From JABFRJ01 sp031374735 (lineage in GTDB: Bacteria > Pseudomonadota > Alphaproteobacteria > Rhizobiales > Hyphomicrobiaceae): 64,000 bases of DNA. A program made the translations under genes and the position numbers. The stretch lies in the NCBI GenBank assembly GCA_031374735.1, contig JANMGQ010000235.1, forward strand, positions 70,239 through 134,238, given 5' to 3'. This document shows, one piece after another, positions 16,700 to 25,878 of this stretch. Every line of letters begins with the position of its first letter. The stretch's first letter is position 1. The notes below the pieces were generated by a model. It saw only the letters and a list, made by a program, of their open reading frames with translations, was not told the DNA's origin and searched no databases.

Positions 16700-17842
16700 A
16701 TGCCCAAAGCTGCCAAACCCTCCGTCGTCGCGGCGGTCGCTGTGCCCGAAGCAACGATGGACTTTCAAGCGCTGCACGAGTTTGCTGAAGCGGCGGAAGC
16801 CAAGTTGCCCGGTAAGATCTGGGATTACGTGGTCGGCGGCACCGAGACCGAGACGACACTGCGGCGCAACCGGTATGCCATCGACAGTATCGCCTTTCGC
16901 CCGCGCGTGCTGCGTGATGTGTCCAAGATCGACGCCTCACACCTGATCTTTGGCCGCAAGGCGCGCCTGCCGTTGTTTCTGGCGCCCGTTGGTGGGCTTG
17001 AATCGATCCATCCAGGTGGAGCTGCAGAAGCGGCGCGCGCGGCCGCCCGGTTCGGTGTGCCGATCATGGTCAGCTCCGTCACGGGACCGCCACTCGAAGA
17101 GTCAGCGAAAGCGTCCGGCGACGGCCATCGCCTGTTTCAATTGTACGTGCGTGGCGACGACACGTTCGTTGACGACTACGTCAAGCGCGTCACGGCGGCA
17201 GGCTTCAATGAATTCTGCATCACCGTTGACACCCAAGCCTACAGCCGTCGGGAACGCGACATCACCCGTCGGTTTGTCAAATCATGGCGGACGTGGGCAA
17301 CCGGCACAGCGTTCCAGGCCGAGTTCAACTGGAACCACGTCAAGCGCTTCAAGGACAGGCATCCGAGCGTTCCGCTCATTCTCAAGGGCATCGGCACGGG
17401 TGAAGATGCCGAGATCGCCTGCCAGCACGGCGTCGACGTGATCTACGTGTCGAACCACGGCGGCCGACAACTCGATCATGGTCGCGGCTCGCTCGACGTG
17501 CTGCCTGAAGTGGTCGAGGCTGTGCGTGGCCGTGCGAAAGTTTTCATCGACGGCAGCTTCACCCGCGGCACCGACTTCCTGAAGGCCATCGCGCTCGGCG
17601 CCGATGCCATCGGCATCGGGCGGCTCTATTGCATGGGCCTTGCTGCCGGCGGCGCGGACGCGCTTGTGCGGCTGCTCGAAATCCTCGAAGAGGAGATCAT
17701 CACGGATCTCGCCCTGCTCGGCTGTGCGTCCTTCAGCGACGTGACGCGCAACCATGTGCAACGCGCGACGCCGGCTTATCAGTCGAACATGGGTTCCTCC
17801 ATGCCGCTGAAGGATCTGTACGTGGATAAGCGCGGCGGCTGA
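16700..17842 (+). CDS. FMN-dependent alpha-hydroxy-acid oxidizing enzyme
   Basis: About 380 residues of the glycolate oxidase / lactate monooxygenase / L-lactate dehydrogenase family, a TIM barrel with FMN. The invariant catalytic segment YVSNHGGRQLDHGRGSLDVLPEV supplies the active-site histidine and substrate arginine, followed by FIDGSFTRGTDFLKAIALGADAIGIGRLY (FMN phosphate site). It oxidises a 2-hydroxy acid to a 2-oxo acid; the exact substrate and electron acceptor are not readable. An in-frame ATG at 16658 would add 14 residues; I prefer 16700, which follows GTGGATC. No membrane segment is seen. Confidence 0.88.
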   Translation: MPKAAKPSVVAAVAVPEATMDFQALHEFAEAAEAKLPGKIWDYVVGGTETETTLRRNRYAIDSIAFRPRVLRDVSKIDASHLIFGRKARLPLFLAPVGGLESIHPGGAAEAARAAARFGVPIMVSSVTGPPLEESAKASGDGHRLFQLYVRGDDTFVDDYVKRVTAAGFNEFCITVDTQAYSRRERDITRRFVKSWRTWATGTAFQAEFNWNHVKRFKDRHPSVPLILKGIGTGEDAEIACQHGVDVIYVSNHGGRQLDHGRGSLDVLPEVVEAVRGRAKVFIDGSFTRGTDFLKAIALGADAIGIGRLYCMGLAAGGADALVRLLEILEEEIITDLALLGCASFSDVTRNHVQRATPAYQSNMGSSMPLKDLYVDKRGG

Positions 17843-17960
17843 GCTGGCAGCCGTGCCGCGGTGGGCCGTGTTCGCGTGCCTGGCGGCAATGCTTGTCGCT
17901 AACGCCTCATTAACACTTTAAGAACAAGGTACAGTCTCCTCTGATCGGGGCTGAAACCTT

Positions 17961-18926
17961 ATGCCGGGCGTTGACGCCAGCACTGATGATTTGGCCGCGG
18001 GCGTGCTTCCCGTTGCGCCTGATGTCGCCAGCGCCGTGTCGGGCTGGCTTGCGCATCTGGTTGGTGAACGCGGGCTCGCTGCCGCGACGCAGCGGGAGTA
18101 TGGGCGCGACATCGGGCAGTTTGTTGCCTGGTACGCCAAGCACATTGGGCACCCTGTCACGCTGGCCGATCTGGAGCGGCTGGATGCGCGCGCACTGCGC
18201 GGGTTCCTCGCCGCCCGTCGTCGCCAGAACGTCGAAAGCCGGTCCCTGGCGCGATCGCTGTCCGGGTTGCGCACGTTCTTTCGTTGGCTCGAGGTGACCG
18301 AGCGCTGCACCAATGGCGCGCTGCGGTTGATCTCGTCGCCCAAGGTCGCCCACTCCATTCCAAAGCCGCTGACGGTGGCTGCGGCGCGCGCTGTCGTCGA
18401 TGGCGGCATGGCAGCTGATCTCGATTGGATCGCCGCGCGCGATACAGCGATTTTGCTGCTGCTGTACGGCTCGGGGCTGCGTGTCGCTGAAGCACTTTCG
18501 ATCACGCGTGCCGATGCGCCGCTGGCGGACCGCGAAACTCTGCGGGTGACGGGCAAAGGCAACAAAACGCGATTGGTGCCGGTTCTGGCTATCACGCGTG
18601 CAGCGATGGCGCGCTACTTGAGCCTGTGCCCCTATACGATTGAGCGCGATGAGCCGGTGTTTCGCGGCGCCAAGGGTGGCCCGCTCGACGGGCGCCTTGT
18701 GCGGCTGACCATGGAACGCCTGCGCGACGAGTTGAGCCTGCCCGACACGGCGACGCCGCACGCGTTGCGCCACTCTTTCGCGACCCATCTGCTTTCAGCC
18801 GGCGGCGACCTGCGCCAGATCCAGGAACTGCTCGGCCACGCAAATCTCGCGACGACCCAGGTATACACCGAAGTCGATCGCGATCGTCTGCTCACTGTCT
18901 ACAGCGCGGCACACCCGCGCGCCTGA
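17961..18926 (+). CDS. xerC: Tyrosine recombinase XerC
   Basis: A 321-residue site-specific recombinase. The N-terminal core-binding domain (SGWLAHLVGERGLAAATQREYGRDIGQF) is followed by the catalytic domain with its conserved residues: Arg in YGSGLRVAEAL, Lys in TGKGNKTRLVPV, H-x-x-R in HALRHSFATHLL, His in LLGHANLATTQVYTEV, and the tyrosine in that last motif. Length and motifs match XerC, which with XerD resolves chromosome dimers at dif. It does not sit next to attachment sites or phage genes, so a housekeeping role is more likely than an integrase role. The family does include integron-like relatives. Confidence 0.9.
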   Translation: MPGVDASTDDLAAGVLPVAPDVASAVSGWLAHLVGERGLAAATQREYGRDIGQFVAWYAKHIGHPVTLADLERLDARALRGFLAARRRQNVESRSLARSLSGLRTFFRWLEVTERCTNGALRLISSPKVAHSIPKPLTVAAARAVVDGGMAADLDWIAARDTAILLLLYGSGLRVAEALSITRADAPLADRETLRVTGKGNKTRLVPVLAITRAAMARYLSLCPYTIERDEPVFRGAKGGPLDGRLVRLTMERLRDELSLPDTATPHALRHSFATHLLSAGGDLRQIQELLGHANLATTQVYTEVDRDRLLTVYSAAHPRA

Positions 18927-18974
18927 TACGCCTTGTCGGATTTGACCTGAAGACCCGAAGGAAGGACCTGCCCC

Positions 18975-19991
18975 GTGTCCCGTTGCGTTCGTACACTTGC
19001 TGCCGCCCTCATGGCGGCCCTTGCCGCAGCCCCTGCGCTCGCCAATCCCAAGGGTTGCACTGGGCGCAATCTGCTGACCGATATGCAGACGTCAGACCCG
19101 GCACTCTACACCGAGGTTCGCAAGTCGGCCGATGCGATGGTCAACGCCAAGAGCCGGCTGTGGAAGATCGAGGACAAAGAAAATCCCGATCGTGCGCCCT
19201 CGTATCTGTTCGGCACCATGCATCTCACCGACGACCGGTTGGCTAAACTGCCGCCCGTCGTCGAGCTGGCGTTCCGCGATTCGCTTCGCGTCGCCGTTGA
19301 GGTGGAAGATCTGTCGGCGCCGCGCGTGGCGGAAGCGATCCAAACCGTCAACCGCCGGGGCGCTGTGCTCGCCAAGGACGGTGGCCTGTCTCGTCAACTG
19401 ACGCCGGCAGAATTTGCGGTCGCAGCAAAGGTTCTGGCGCCATCCGGCATCGAGCAGGGGATGCTGACCCGCGTGCGCCCGTGGGTGGCACTCGTCATGC
19501 TTGGGACGCCGGAGTGCGAGAAGAGCCGTCTTATGGCTGGGCGCCATGCGCTCGACACACTGATTGCTGAGCGTGCGGAAAGCCGCGGCATGGGGACATT
19601 CGGTCTGGAGACGTTGGAATTGCAGTATATGGCCATGTCGGCCATTCCCGACAAAGACCAACTGGCCTTGCTGAAAGCGCAACTCGCCAATCCCGCGCGC
19701 GTCAATGACTCGATCGAGACAACACTCCAGCTCTATCTGGCTGGCGACATGGGCGCCATCTGGCCGCTTCAGGCCGCACTCGCCAAGAAGGCCGGCGTCG
19801 ACCCACAGGTGCTCGAAAGCTTCGAACAGCATCTGGTCACGGACCGCAACGAGCGCATGTTCGGCCGGCTTTCCATGCATCTGGATCGCGGAGGCTTGTT
19901 CGTCGCCGTCGGCGCGCTGCATCTTCCGGGCAAGGCCGGCATCGTTCAGCTGGTGCGTGACGCGGGCTATATCGTGACGGCGATGGAGTGA
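18975..19991 (+). CDS. TraB/GumN family protein, exported
   Basis: A 338-residue protein with a signal peptide (CVRTLAAALMAALAAAPALA) and the TraB/GumN core. An N-terminal SYLFGTMHLTDDRLAKLPPVVELAF motif carries the conserved G-T-x-H, and a C-terminal GGLFVAVGALHLPGKAGIVQLV carries the second G-x-H-L. These are the putative metal-binding histidines of a family related to the Tiki proteases. The function in bacteria is unproven. GAAGGAAGG lies about nine bases before the GTG start. It follows xerC by 48 bases and may be co-transcribed with it. Confidence 0.85.
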   Translation: MSRCVRTLAAALMAALAAAPALANPKGCTGRNLLTDMQTSDPALYTEVRKSADAMVNAKSRLWKIEDKENPDRAPSYLFGTMHLTDDRLAKLPPVVELAFRDSLRVAVEVEDLSAPRVAEAIQTVNRRGAVLAKDGGLSRQLTPAEFAVAAKVLAPSGIEQGMLTRVRPWVALVMLGTPECEKSRLMAGRHALDTLIAERAESRGMGTFGLETLELQYMAMSAIPDKDQLALLKAQLANPARVNDSIETTLQLYLAGDMGAIWPLQAALAKKAGVDPQVLESFEQHLVTDRNERMFGRLSMHLDRGGLFVAVGALHLPGKAGIVQLVRDAGYIVTAME

Positions 19992-19998
19992 CCTCGGG

Positions 19999-20433
19999 TC
20001 ACGCCCGCAACCCATCCGCCAACGCGCGGAAATAGCCTTCGGCTTCGAGCAGGCGGTCAATGGATGGCTTCTGGCGCCGTCCTGGGCTCGCCAGAGGCGC
20101 TAGGTCGCTCGTTGCGAGATCAGCCAGACGACGGGTGAGGCCCGCGCGGCGGCGGCCATCCAGATGCGCGCCGAGCGTTTCGACGATGTCCTCCACATAG
20201 GCGGCGATGCGGCCGATTTCGCGCGTGGCGTCGCGGCGGGCGGGCGCGTCGTCGGGTTGCTTTTCCAGGATCGCAAAGGCTGCTGCGGCACGGGCGAACG
20301 TGGCGGCAACGGCTTCGGCATAGGCGGCAATCTTCTCGCGCTTGGCGGACTCGAGGCTGTCGAACGAGGCTTTCAAGGCTTGCAGCGCCTGGGTGAGGCC
20401 AAGAAGTTTCAACAGGGTGGCGGTGGGTGACAT
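19999..20433 (-). CDS. Hypothetical alanine-rich helical protein
   Basis: About 144 residues, mostly helical and rich in alanine (AAYAEAVAATFARAAAAFAILEKQ), with no signal peptide and no recognisable domain. The start at 20433 (MSPTATLLKLLGL) is chosen because residues further upstream (to 20541) are proline-rich and lack coding character. It converges with the TraB/GumN gene, leaving seven bases between stops, and is divergent from lpdA. The frame has consistent GC-rich third positions, which supports it being real, but nothing identifies its role. Confidence 0.5.
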   Translation of the reverse strand: MSPTATLLKLLGLTQALQALKASFDSLESAKREKIAAYAEAVAATFARAAAAFAILEKQPDDAPARRDATREIGRIAAYVEDIVETLGAHLDGRRRAGLTRRLADLATSDLAPLASPGRRQKPSIDRLLEAEGYFRALADGLRA

Positions 20434-20700
20434 CTGGGGCAGCGGTGGTCCGATCGGCGATGGGGCGGACCATGGCGCGGTGATGTGATGCGGGAAGTGC
20501 TGCATGTGTGGTGAGCGGGTTTGAATACCGCGCGTGTTCAATGGCTTGAGCGGCCATGCTTGAGTTGCGGGTTCTGCAAATCATGGTTGATTTGGCAGCG
20601 TTTGTGGTGCGTGCCGGCGGAGCAGCTGCGCCGACAGGGGCTGTTTGCCAATGAGGCGAGACCGGGTATCAGGGCGCAAACAGCGCATCTGAGGATCTCC

Positions 20701-22092
20701 ATGTACGACCTGATCGTGATCGGCACCGGCCCGGGCGGCTATGTGTGCGCCATCCGCGCGGCTCAGCTTGGGCTCAAGACGGCTGTGGTCGAGAAGCGCA
20801 AGACCCACGGTGGCACCTGCGCCAACGTCGGCTGCATCCCCTCCAAGGCGCTACTGCATGCCTCGGAGTTGTTTTACGAAGCCGGCCACGGATTTGCGGC
20901 GTTCGGCATCGAGGTGTCGCCGAAGCTCGATTTGGTCAAGATGATGAAACACAAGGATGAAACGGTTGCGGCTAACGTCGGCGGGGTGGCGTTCTTGTTG
21001 AAGAAGAACAAGGTCGACGCGTTCACTGGGCTCGGCACGATCCTTGGCGCGGGCAAGGTCCAAGTGACGGCGGCGGATGGCACAAACCAGGTGCTGGAGA
21101 CCAAGACCATCGTTATCGCCACCGGCTCGGAAGCGGCCTCACTGCCGGGGATCACGGTGGATGAAAAGCGCGTCGTGACATCGACGGGCGGGCTGGAGCT
21201 TACGGCAGTGCCTGAGAAAATGGTGGTCATCGGCGCGGGCGTGATCGGGCTCGAACTCGGCTCGGTCTGGAAGCGGCTAGGGGCTGAGGTGACGGTGATT
21301 GAGTATCTCGACCGCATTCTCCCGGGCATGGACCTGGAAGTCGCCAAGCAGTTCCAGCGCATACTGGAGAAGCAGGGCTTCAAGTTCCATCTGTCGTCGA
21401 AGGTTACCAAGGTGACCGAGGACAAGAGCGGCTGCGGCGTACACTTCGAGCCTGTTGCGGGCGGGCCGAGCAAGGACATGTTTGCTGATATCGTGCTGGT
21501 CGCAACGGGCCGTCGTCCGAACACGGATGGTCTCGGGCTGGAGGCGGCCGGCGTGAAAACCGAGCGCGGCCGCGTGATCATCGACGATCATTTCGCGACC
21601 AACGTGTCAGGCATCTACGCCATCGGCGATGTCGTGCGGGGGCCAATGCTGGCGCACAAGGCCGAGGACGAGGGCATCGCCGTCGCCGAGATCCTGGCGG
21701 GCCAGGCGGGACACGTGAATTACGACGTCATTCCGGGCGTGGTTTACACGTTCCCTGAAGTGGCGAGCGTCGGCAAAACCGAGGACGAGTTGAAGGCCGC
21801 CAACGTCGCCTACAAGGTCGGCAAGTTCAACTTCGCAGCCAATGGCCGCGCGCGCGCCAACCGCACGACAGACGGATTTGCCAAAGTGATCGCGGATGCG
21901 GCGACCGACCGCGTGCTCGGCGTGCATATCGTCGGCGCGGGCGCGGGGGACTTGATCCACGAGGCAGCCGTGCTGATGGAATTCGGCGGTTCGGCCGAGG
22001 ATCTGGCGCGTACCTGCCACGCGCATCCGACTATGAGCGAAGCGGTCAAGGAAGCGGCCATGGCGATCGATAAGCGGGCCATTCATGCGTGA
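20701..22092 (+). CDS. lpdA: Dihydrolipoyl dehydrogenase (E3)
   Basis: A 463-residue flavoprotein disulfide reductase. The FAD motif is IVIGTGPGGYVCAIRAAQLG, the redox disulfide is Cys40/Cys45 in GGTCANVGCIPSKA, the NAD motif is VIGAGVIGLELGSVWKRLGA, and the C-terminal HAHPTMSEAVKEAAM carries the active-site histidine and glutamate. It reoxidises dihydrolipoamide for the 2-oxoacid dehydrogenase complexes. The ATG at 20701 begins exactly at the conserved MYDLIVIG; the frame runs 180 bases upstream without similarity. No E1 or E2 genes are adjacent. A long hairpin follows the stop. Confidence 0.95.
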   Translation: MYDLIVIGTGPGGYVCAIRAAQLGLKTAVVEKRKTHGGTCANVGCIPSKALLHASELFYEAGHGFAAFGIEVSPKLDLVKMMKHKDETVAANVGGVAFLLKKNKVDAFTGLGTILGAGKVQVTAADGTNQVLETKTIVIATGSEAASLPGITVDEKRVVTSTGGLELTAVPEKMVVIGAGVIGLELGSVWKRLGAEVTVIEYLDRILPGMDLEVAKQFQRILEKQGFKFHLSSKVTKVTEDKSGCGVHFEPVAGGPSKDMFADIVLVATGRRPNTDGLGLEAAGVKTERGRVIIDDHFATNVSGIYAIGDVVRGPMLAHKAEDEGIAVAEILAGQAGHVNYDVIPGVVYTFPEVASVGKTEDELKAANVAYKVGKFNFAANGRARANRTTDGFAKVIADAATDRVLGVHIVGAGAGDLIHEAAVLMEFGGSAEDLARTCHAHPTMSEAVKEAAMAIDKRAIHA

Positions 22093-22112
22093 TGGGGTGG
22101 CTGAAACGCCAA

Positions 22113-22163
22113 CCGGCCGGGGCGTCGAGGCTGCTCCACACGGAGAGGCTCGATCCCGGCCGG
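22113..22163 (+). terminator. Long hairpin downstream of lpdA (possible terminator)
   Basis: Outer arms CCGGCCGGG and CCCGGCCGG pair perfectly. Inside them are TCGAG/CTCGA and CTCC/GGAG pairs closing a four-base loop. It begins 21 bases after the lpdA stop. There is no T-run afterwards, so it may stabilise the transcript end or work with Rho rather than act as a classical intrinsic terminator. Confidence 0.5.
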
Positions 22164-22287
22164 GAGCGTGATCAATCAGATCCGGAAGTCAGGTGGTGGG
22201 AGACGACCGCCTGCACGCGGCCGTCACTCAGGCAAACATAGTATTGTGCGAGCGGCTCGAATGATCGACGGACGCGCCTCCCCCAAA

Positions 22288-22423
22288 TGTCATGGCCGGC
22301 CTTTGTGCCGGCCACCCATTGTGCAACGCAGGCAAGTGGTTGTTAGTTCGTTGAGACGGTTCAACGCTCACTACCGCCGCGCTCGCGGCTCGATGGGTGG
22401 CCGGGACAAGCCCGGCCATGACA
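22288..22423. repeat. Inverted-repeat element in the lpdA / sugar dehydrogenase gap
   Basis: The left arm (22288-22319) contains TGTCATGGCCGG and GGCCACCCAT. The right arm (22393-22423) reads ATGGGTGGCCGGGACAAGCC then CGGCCATGACA. The two ends are mutual inverted copies around a 73-base centre. The gap 22093-22433 holds no gene. The form is that of a small interspersed palindromic element common in GC-rich alphaproteobacteria. Confidence 0.6.
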
Positions 22424-22433
22424 GTGGGATGCG

Positions 22434-23864
22434 TCACCAGGCAATGCCGTGATAGGTCGCGTCGTTCTCGGGCAGATCCTTGAACAGGCGGGCGAGGTCG
22501 AGAACTTCCGTGCCCGGACGACGATTGCGGACGGCTTGGCGGAACTCTTCGGTGGCGTGGCTGACGACGAGCACGTCGCATTCGCGATTGAGCTGGTCGG
22601 CGCTCGTGCACAGCAGGCTCTCAAGCTTGTCGATCACGACCACTTGCGACGGACACGAATGGCGCACGTAGGCGATCTGGCCCTGCAGGTTGTCATTAAA
22701 GCGCAGGTTCGGATCGTAGACTTTGATGGTCTCGCCGCGAGCTTCCATCATCGCCATCAGCTCCAGCGTCGGGCTTTCGCGCAGGTCGTCGGTCGCCGGC
22801 TTGAAGGTGACGCCGAGGAAGCCGATGGTGCGGCCCTTGAACGGCTCCAACAGGCGGGCGGCTTCTTCCACGTGGCGCTTGTTGGAGAGCGTCAGCGACT
22901 GGATGAGCGGCACGTCGACGCCGATTTCGTCGGCGAGGTGGGCCACAGCGCGCACTTCTTTGGGCAGGCACGAACCACCGAATGCGAAGCCGGGCTTCAG
23001 ATAATACGGTGACAGGTTCAGCTTCGTGTCCTTGACGAAGATGTTCATGACGGCGTGGCTGTCGATGTTCAGCGCCTTGCAGATGCGGCCGACTTCGTTG
23101 CCGAAGGCGACTTTGTTGGCGTGCCAGACGTTGTCGACGTACTTGACCATTTCAGCGGCCGGAATGGTCGTGAACAGGATCTGCTTGTCGACCGCGCCGT
23201 AGATTTTCGACACGACCTGCTCGGAGCGCACATCGGTTGCGCCGATGACGGTTTTCGGCGGCGCGTAGAAATCGGCAATGGCGACGCCTTCGCGCAGGAA
23301 TTCCGGGTTGAAGCAGAGGCCGAAGTCGACGCCGGCTTTCTTGCCTGATGCCTTTTCGATTTCCGGGCCGACCACATCAAGTGTGGTGCCAGGCGGAACC
23401 GAGCAGCGCAATACGATAACGTGGAAGCTGTTCTTCATGGCGATGGCCTGGCCGATGGCGCGGCTGGCCTGACGCACGTAGGTCAGATCGCACGAGCCGT
23501 CGGCGGCTGTTGGTGTGCCAACCGACAGGAACGTCACGTCCGTGTCGAGGACGGCTGCGACGAGGTTTTGCGTTGCTTCGATGCGGCCGTGGGCGACGCC
23601 ATCGGCGAGTAGTTCGCCCAGACGCTCTTCAACGATTGGGCTGCGGCCTTCCTTGATGGCGCGCACCTTTTCGAGGCTGATGTCGACGCCGACCATGCGG
23701 AAGCCGAGCTTCGCGAGACAAGCGATCGAGACAGCGCCGACATAGCCGAGGCCGATGACTGAGATTGACGGCTTGTCCGTTTCGACGGCCGCCGACAGCG
23801 GCCACCCTTGAACGGGTGTGGCCGTGGCAAGTTGTTCCTCGGAGAGAGGACGCAGCATACTCAT
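22434..23864 (-). CDS. UDP-glucose/GDP-mannose 6-dehydrogenase family enzyme
   Basis: About 476 residues. The Rossmann motif is ISVIGLGYVGAVSIACLAKLGFRMVGVDI, the central helix is YVDNVWHANKVAFGNEVGRICK, the catalytic cysteine lies in GFAFGGSCLPKEVRA, and the third domain has GVTFKPATDDLRESPTLELM. The spacing and FAFGGSCLPKE resemble GDP-mannose dehydrogenases (AlgD-like) more than Ugd. The enzyme oxidises a nucleotide sugar twice to a uronate for exopolysaccharide. A GGGAGCG upstream supports the ATG at 23864. No other polysaccharide genes are adjacent, so the substrate is open. Confidence 0.9.
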   Translation of the reverse strand: MSMLRPLSEEQLATATPVQGWPLSAAVETDKPSISVIGLGYVGAVSIACLAKLGFRMVGVDISLEKVRAIKEGRSPIVEERLGELLADGVAHGRIEATQNLVAAVLDTDVTFLSVGTPTAADGSCDLTYVRQASRAIGQAIAMKNSFHVIVLRCSVPPGTTLDVVGPEIEKASGKKAGVDFGLCFNPEFLREGVAIADFYAPPKTVIGATDVRSEQVVSKIYGAVDKQILFTTIPAAEMVKYVDNVWHANKVAFGNEVGRICKALNIDSHAVMNIFVKDTKLNLSPYYLKPGFAFGGSCLPKEVRAVAHLADEIGVDVPLIQSLTLSNKRHVEEAARLLEPFKGRTIGFLGVTFKPATDDLRESPTLELMAMMEARGETIKVYDPNLRFNDNLQGQIAYVRHSCPSQVVVIDKLESLLCTSADQLNRECDVLVVSHATEEFRQAVRNRRPGTEVLDLARLFKDLPENDATYHGIAW

Positions 23865-24267
23865 AATTTGACGCTCCCACGCGCCGGGCCCCGCCGGCAT
23901 GTCCCTGTTTTCAGTGACGACGTGCACGCGGGCGGATTGGACCGCTCTCTTCACTGGCGCACACACATCGTCGACCGAGGGCCACAATGCCGGACAAGCG
24001 TCAGGGGCTTCTGAAAGCGCGCACTAAAATTGTATCTATATTGTTGTTTCGGAGCACGGGCATCCTCCGCGCTTTCGCGCCAGCCAAACCCGACGTGCCA
24101 AATGTTCGATTGCGAGACACATGTCCAGACTTGGCAGATGCTCCCCGTTCGTGGCAGCTTGCAAGCCGTGTCAATACGTAACGAAACAGTAGAATTAACT
24201 CTCGACTGTCAATCTGATCTTGTCGTTTGTGGAAACTGTTATTGTCAACGCATATAGGACACATATC
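23865..24267. other. 403-bp intergenic region, divergent promoters
   Basis: No gene is recognised. It is more AT-rich than its surroundings (around 24025-24060 and 24180-24250). It lies between the divergent nucleotide-sugar dehydrogenase gene and the Tat-signal protein gene, so it should hold both promoters. No clear dyad or riboswitch-like structure was seen. Confidence 0.5.
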
Positions 24268-24711
24268 ATGACCACCCGTCGCCGCTTTTTGCAATTGGCC
24301 GCCAGTTTCGGGCTGATGAGCCATCCAGCTTTCGCGCAAGGTATTTCCGAGCCGCCGCGCGGCTCCGCCCTGCGCAAAGATGTTCTCGACGGTGCGCGTC
24401 CTGTGTTCGAGGCCGAGACAAACGGCGAAGTGGAATTCGTCGTGCGGCGGCTCAATGTCTTGGGGAGTTGGGCGTTTGGCGACGTGACACTGCAAAGGCC
24501 CGGTGGCCGCCCCATCGACTGGAAGCGAACGAAATATGCCGAAGCCCAGGCAGACGGCGCATTCGATCCCGCCGGCTCCTTTTTTCTGGCCCGCCGCACG
24601 AACCAGGGTTGGCGCGTGGTCACCTTTGCCGTTGGCCCGACCGATGTCGCCTGGGACACCTGGGACAAAGAGTTCGGCGTCCCGCGCGCCCTTTTCAATC
24701 GCAGCATTTGA
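24268..24711 (+). CDS. Hypothetical Tat-exported protein
   Basis: 147 residues with a twin-arginine signal (TTRRRFLQLAASFGLM...AFAQ) and a small mature domain with several tryptophans (WAFGDVTLQRPGGRPIDWKR and VGPTDVAWDTWDKEFGVP). Tat export implies folding, perhaps with a cofactor, before transport. Family not recognised. AGGAC precedes the ATG at 24268; the frame back to 24220 has no such support. Two further small exported or membrane genes follow on the same strand within 300 bases. Confidence 0.65.
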   Translation: MTTRRRFLQLAASFGLMSHPAFAQGISEPPRGSALRKDVLDGARPVFEAETNGEVEFVVRRLNVLGSWAFGDVTLQRPGGRPIDWKRTKYAEAQADGAFDPAGSFFLARRTNQGWRVVTFAVGPTDVAWDTWDKEFGVPRALFNRSI

Positions 24712-24734
24712 AACTCAAAAACCGGAGCATCGCG

Positions 24735-24935
24735 ATGCGTCGTCTACTGCTTATTGCTGGAATTGCTGCGATTTGCTCCGTAAGCACGCCGTCGGCCCAC
24801 GCTGGCCGCTACAGCGTGGCGTGCATTGCGCCGAACGGCCCCTGGTGTCGTGTCGCCTGCACGAGCAACCGCGCCGTCGCCTGCTACGCCAATGTCGTCC
24901 ATGGGCGCTGCCAAAAGGTCTGCCGCTATTACTGA
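24735..24935 (+). CDS. Small secreted six-cysteine protein
   Basis: A 66-residue protein. The signal peptide LLLIAGIAAICSVSTPSAHA is followed by a mature part of about 42 residues with exactly six cysteines (ACIAPNGPWCRVAC, then VACYAN, GRCQKVCRYY). That fits three disulfides in the periplasm or outside the cell. Such small Cys-rich proteins are usually under-annotated. The start has a weak GGAGC upstream. It lies 23 bases after the Tat protein gene and 60 bases before the next gene. Function unknown. Confidence 0.6.
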   Translation: MRRLLLIAGIAAICSVSTPSAHAGRYSVACIAPNGPWCRVACTSNRAVACYANVVHGRCQKVCRYY

Positions 24936-24995
24936 GCGCAGCTGAAGGTACAGCAGGCGTCTGCAGACAGCAGATTCTCAAAGGAAGCAGACATC

Positions 24996-25862
24996 ATGGG
25001 CATTATCGGTCGCCATTGGCGCGGTGAGACTGGCTATTGGCTGGGTGTGCTCGGTTGCACGCTGCTCGTGCCGGCGCTCGTTGCGCTGACCGCACTCTTT
25101 GCCGTGGGATCGCTGGCTGTGGACCATGCACCGCGCACGCGCATGATTGAAAACCTCATTGCCGTCGTCTTGGTCGAACTCGTCGTCGTTTGGCAACTCG
25201 TTGGCACATGGCGGGGCAGCGCTGCCTCGCGACCCCCACACCGCGGCTTCATCGCGCGGTGGTTTGCGCGGCTGTTGGCCCTCGGCGTTGGCGCGGTCGG
25301 TGTCCTGGTGCTGGCAACGCTACCAAGTGGACTGGCGCAATTGCAGGCCCTGGCAAATGGCACAGACCCCATCGGCCGCGGGGGCTATCGGGTGACGGTT
25401 GAAGGCAGCACGCTTGTGTACACGGGGTACTTCGCCTGGCCGGCCTTGAGCGCGATCGAGACGGTGCTTGCGGGCGCACCGCAGGTTCGGACCGTTGTGC
25501 TCAACAGCCCCGGCGGTATCGTGCCCATGGGCTATCGTTTCGCCGACATCGTCAAAGCGCGTGGTCTCGACACGCTGGTGAACACTGAATGCTCGAGCGC
25601 TTGCACCTATGTGTTCCTGGCTGGCAAGCGACGCGTCCTGCAGGGGCGGGGCCAACTGGGGTTTCACGCCGTCGCAAATGTGTTCGGTGCCGACACCACA
25701 GCCACCACGTCGGCCCAGCGGCGCTCGGAGGCGGCGCTCGCTGCCTATGGCCTGCCGGCGGAGTTCATCGCGCGAGTGTCAAGCACACCGGCATCGAGCC
25801 TGTGGCATCCGACGCCCGACGAATTGCGCCGTGCCGGCGTCGTGACGGATGTTCTGCGGTAG
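24996..25862 (+). CDS. Membrane protein with ClpP/SppA-like periplasmic domain
   Basis: 288 residues with three N-terminal membrane segments (LGCTLLVPALVALTALFAV, ENLIAVVLVELVVVWQLVG, LLALGVGAVGVLVLATLPS) followed by a ClpP/crotonase-like domain. Signature pieces are VRTVVLNSPGGIVPMGYRFAD and TECSSACTYVFLAGKRRVLQGRGQLGFHAV, the C-x-S-A-C form seen in COG3904-type proteins. In SppA-like proteases the serine in this position is catalytic, and here S in SSAC is the candidate. AAAGGAAG precedes the ATG. Proteolysis is inferred, not shown. Confidence 0.7.
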   Translation: MGIIGRHWRGETGYWLGVLGCTLLVPALVALTALFAVGSLAVDHAPRTRMIENLIAVVLVELVVVWQLVGTWRGSAASRPPHRGFIARWFARLLALGVGAVGVLVLATLPSGLAQLQALANGTDPIGRGGYRVTVEGSTLVYTGYFAWPALSAIETVLAGAPQVRTVVLNSPGGIVPMGYRFADIVKARGLDTLVNTECSSACTYVFLAGKRRVLQGRGQLGFHAVANVFGADTTATTSAQRRSEAALAAYGLPAEFIARVSSTPASSLWHPTPDELRRAGVVTDVLR

Positions 25863-25878
25863 CACCGTCGCGCGCCTG

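Noticed and set aside
17961..18926. Phage or integron integrase
   Set aside because: Length and motifs fit XerC, and there are no attachment sites, phage genes or cassette array nearby.
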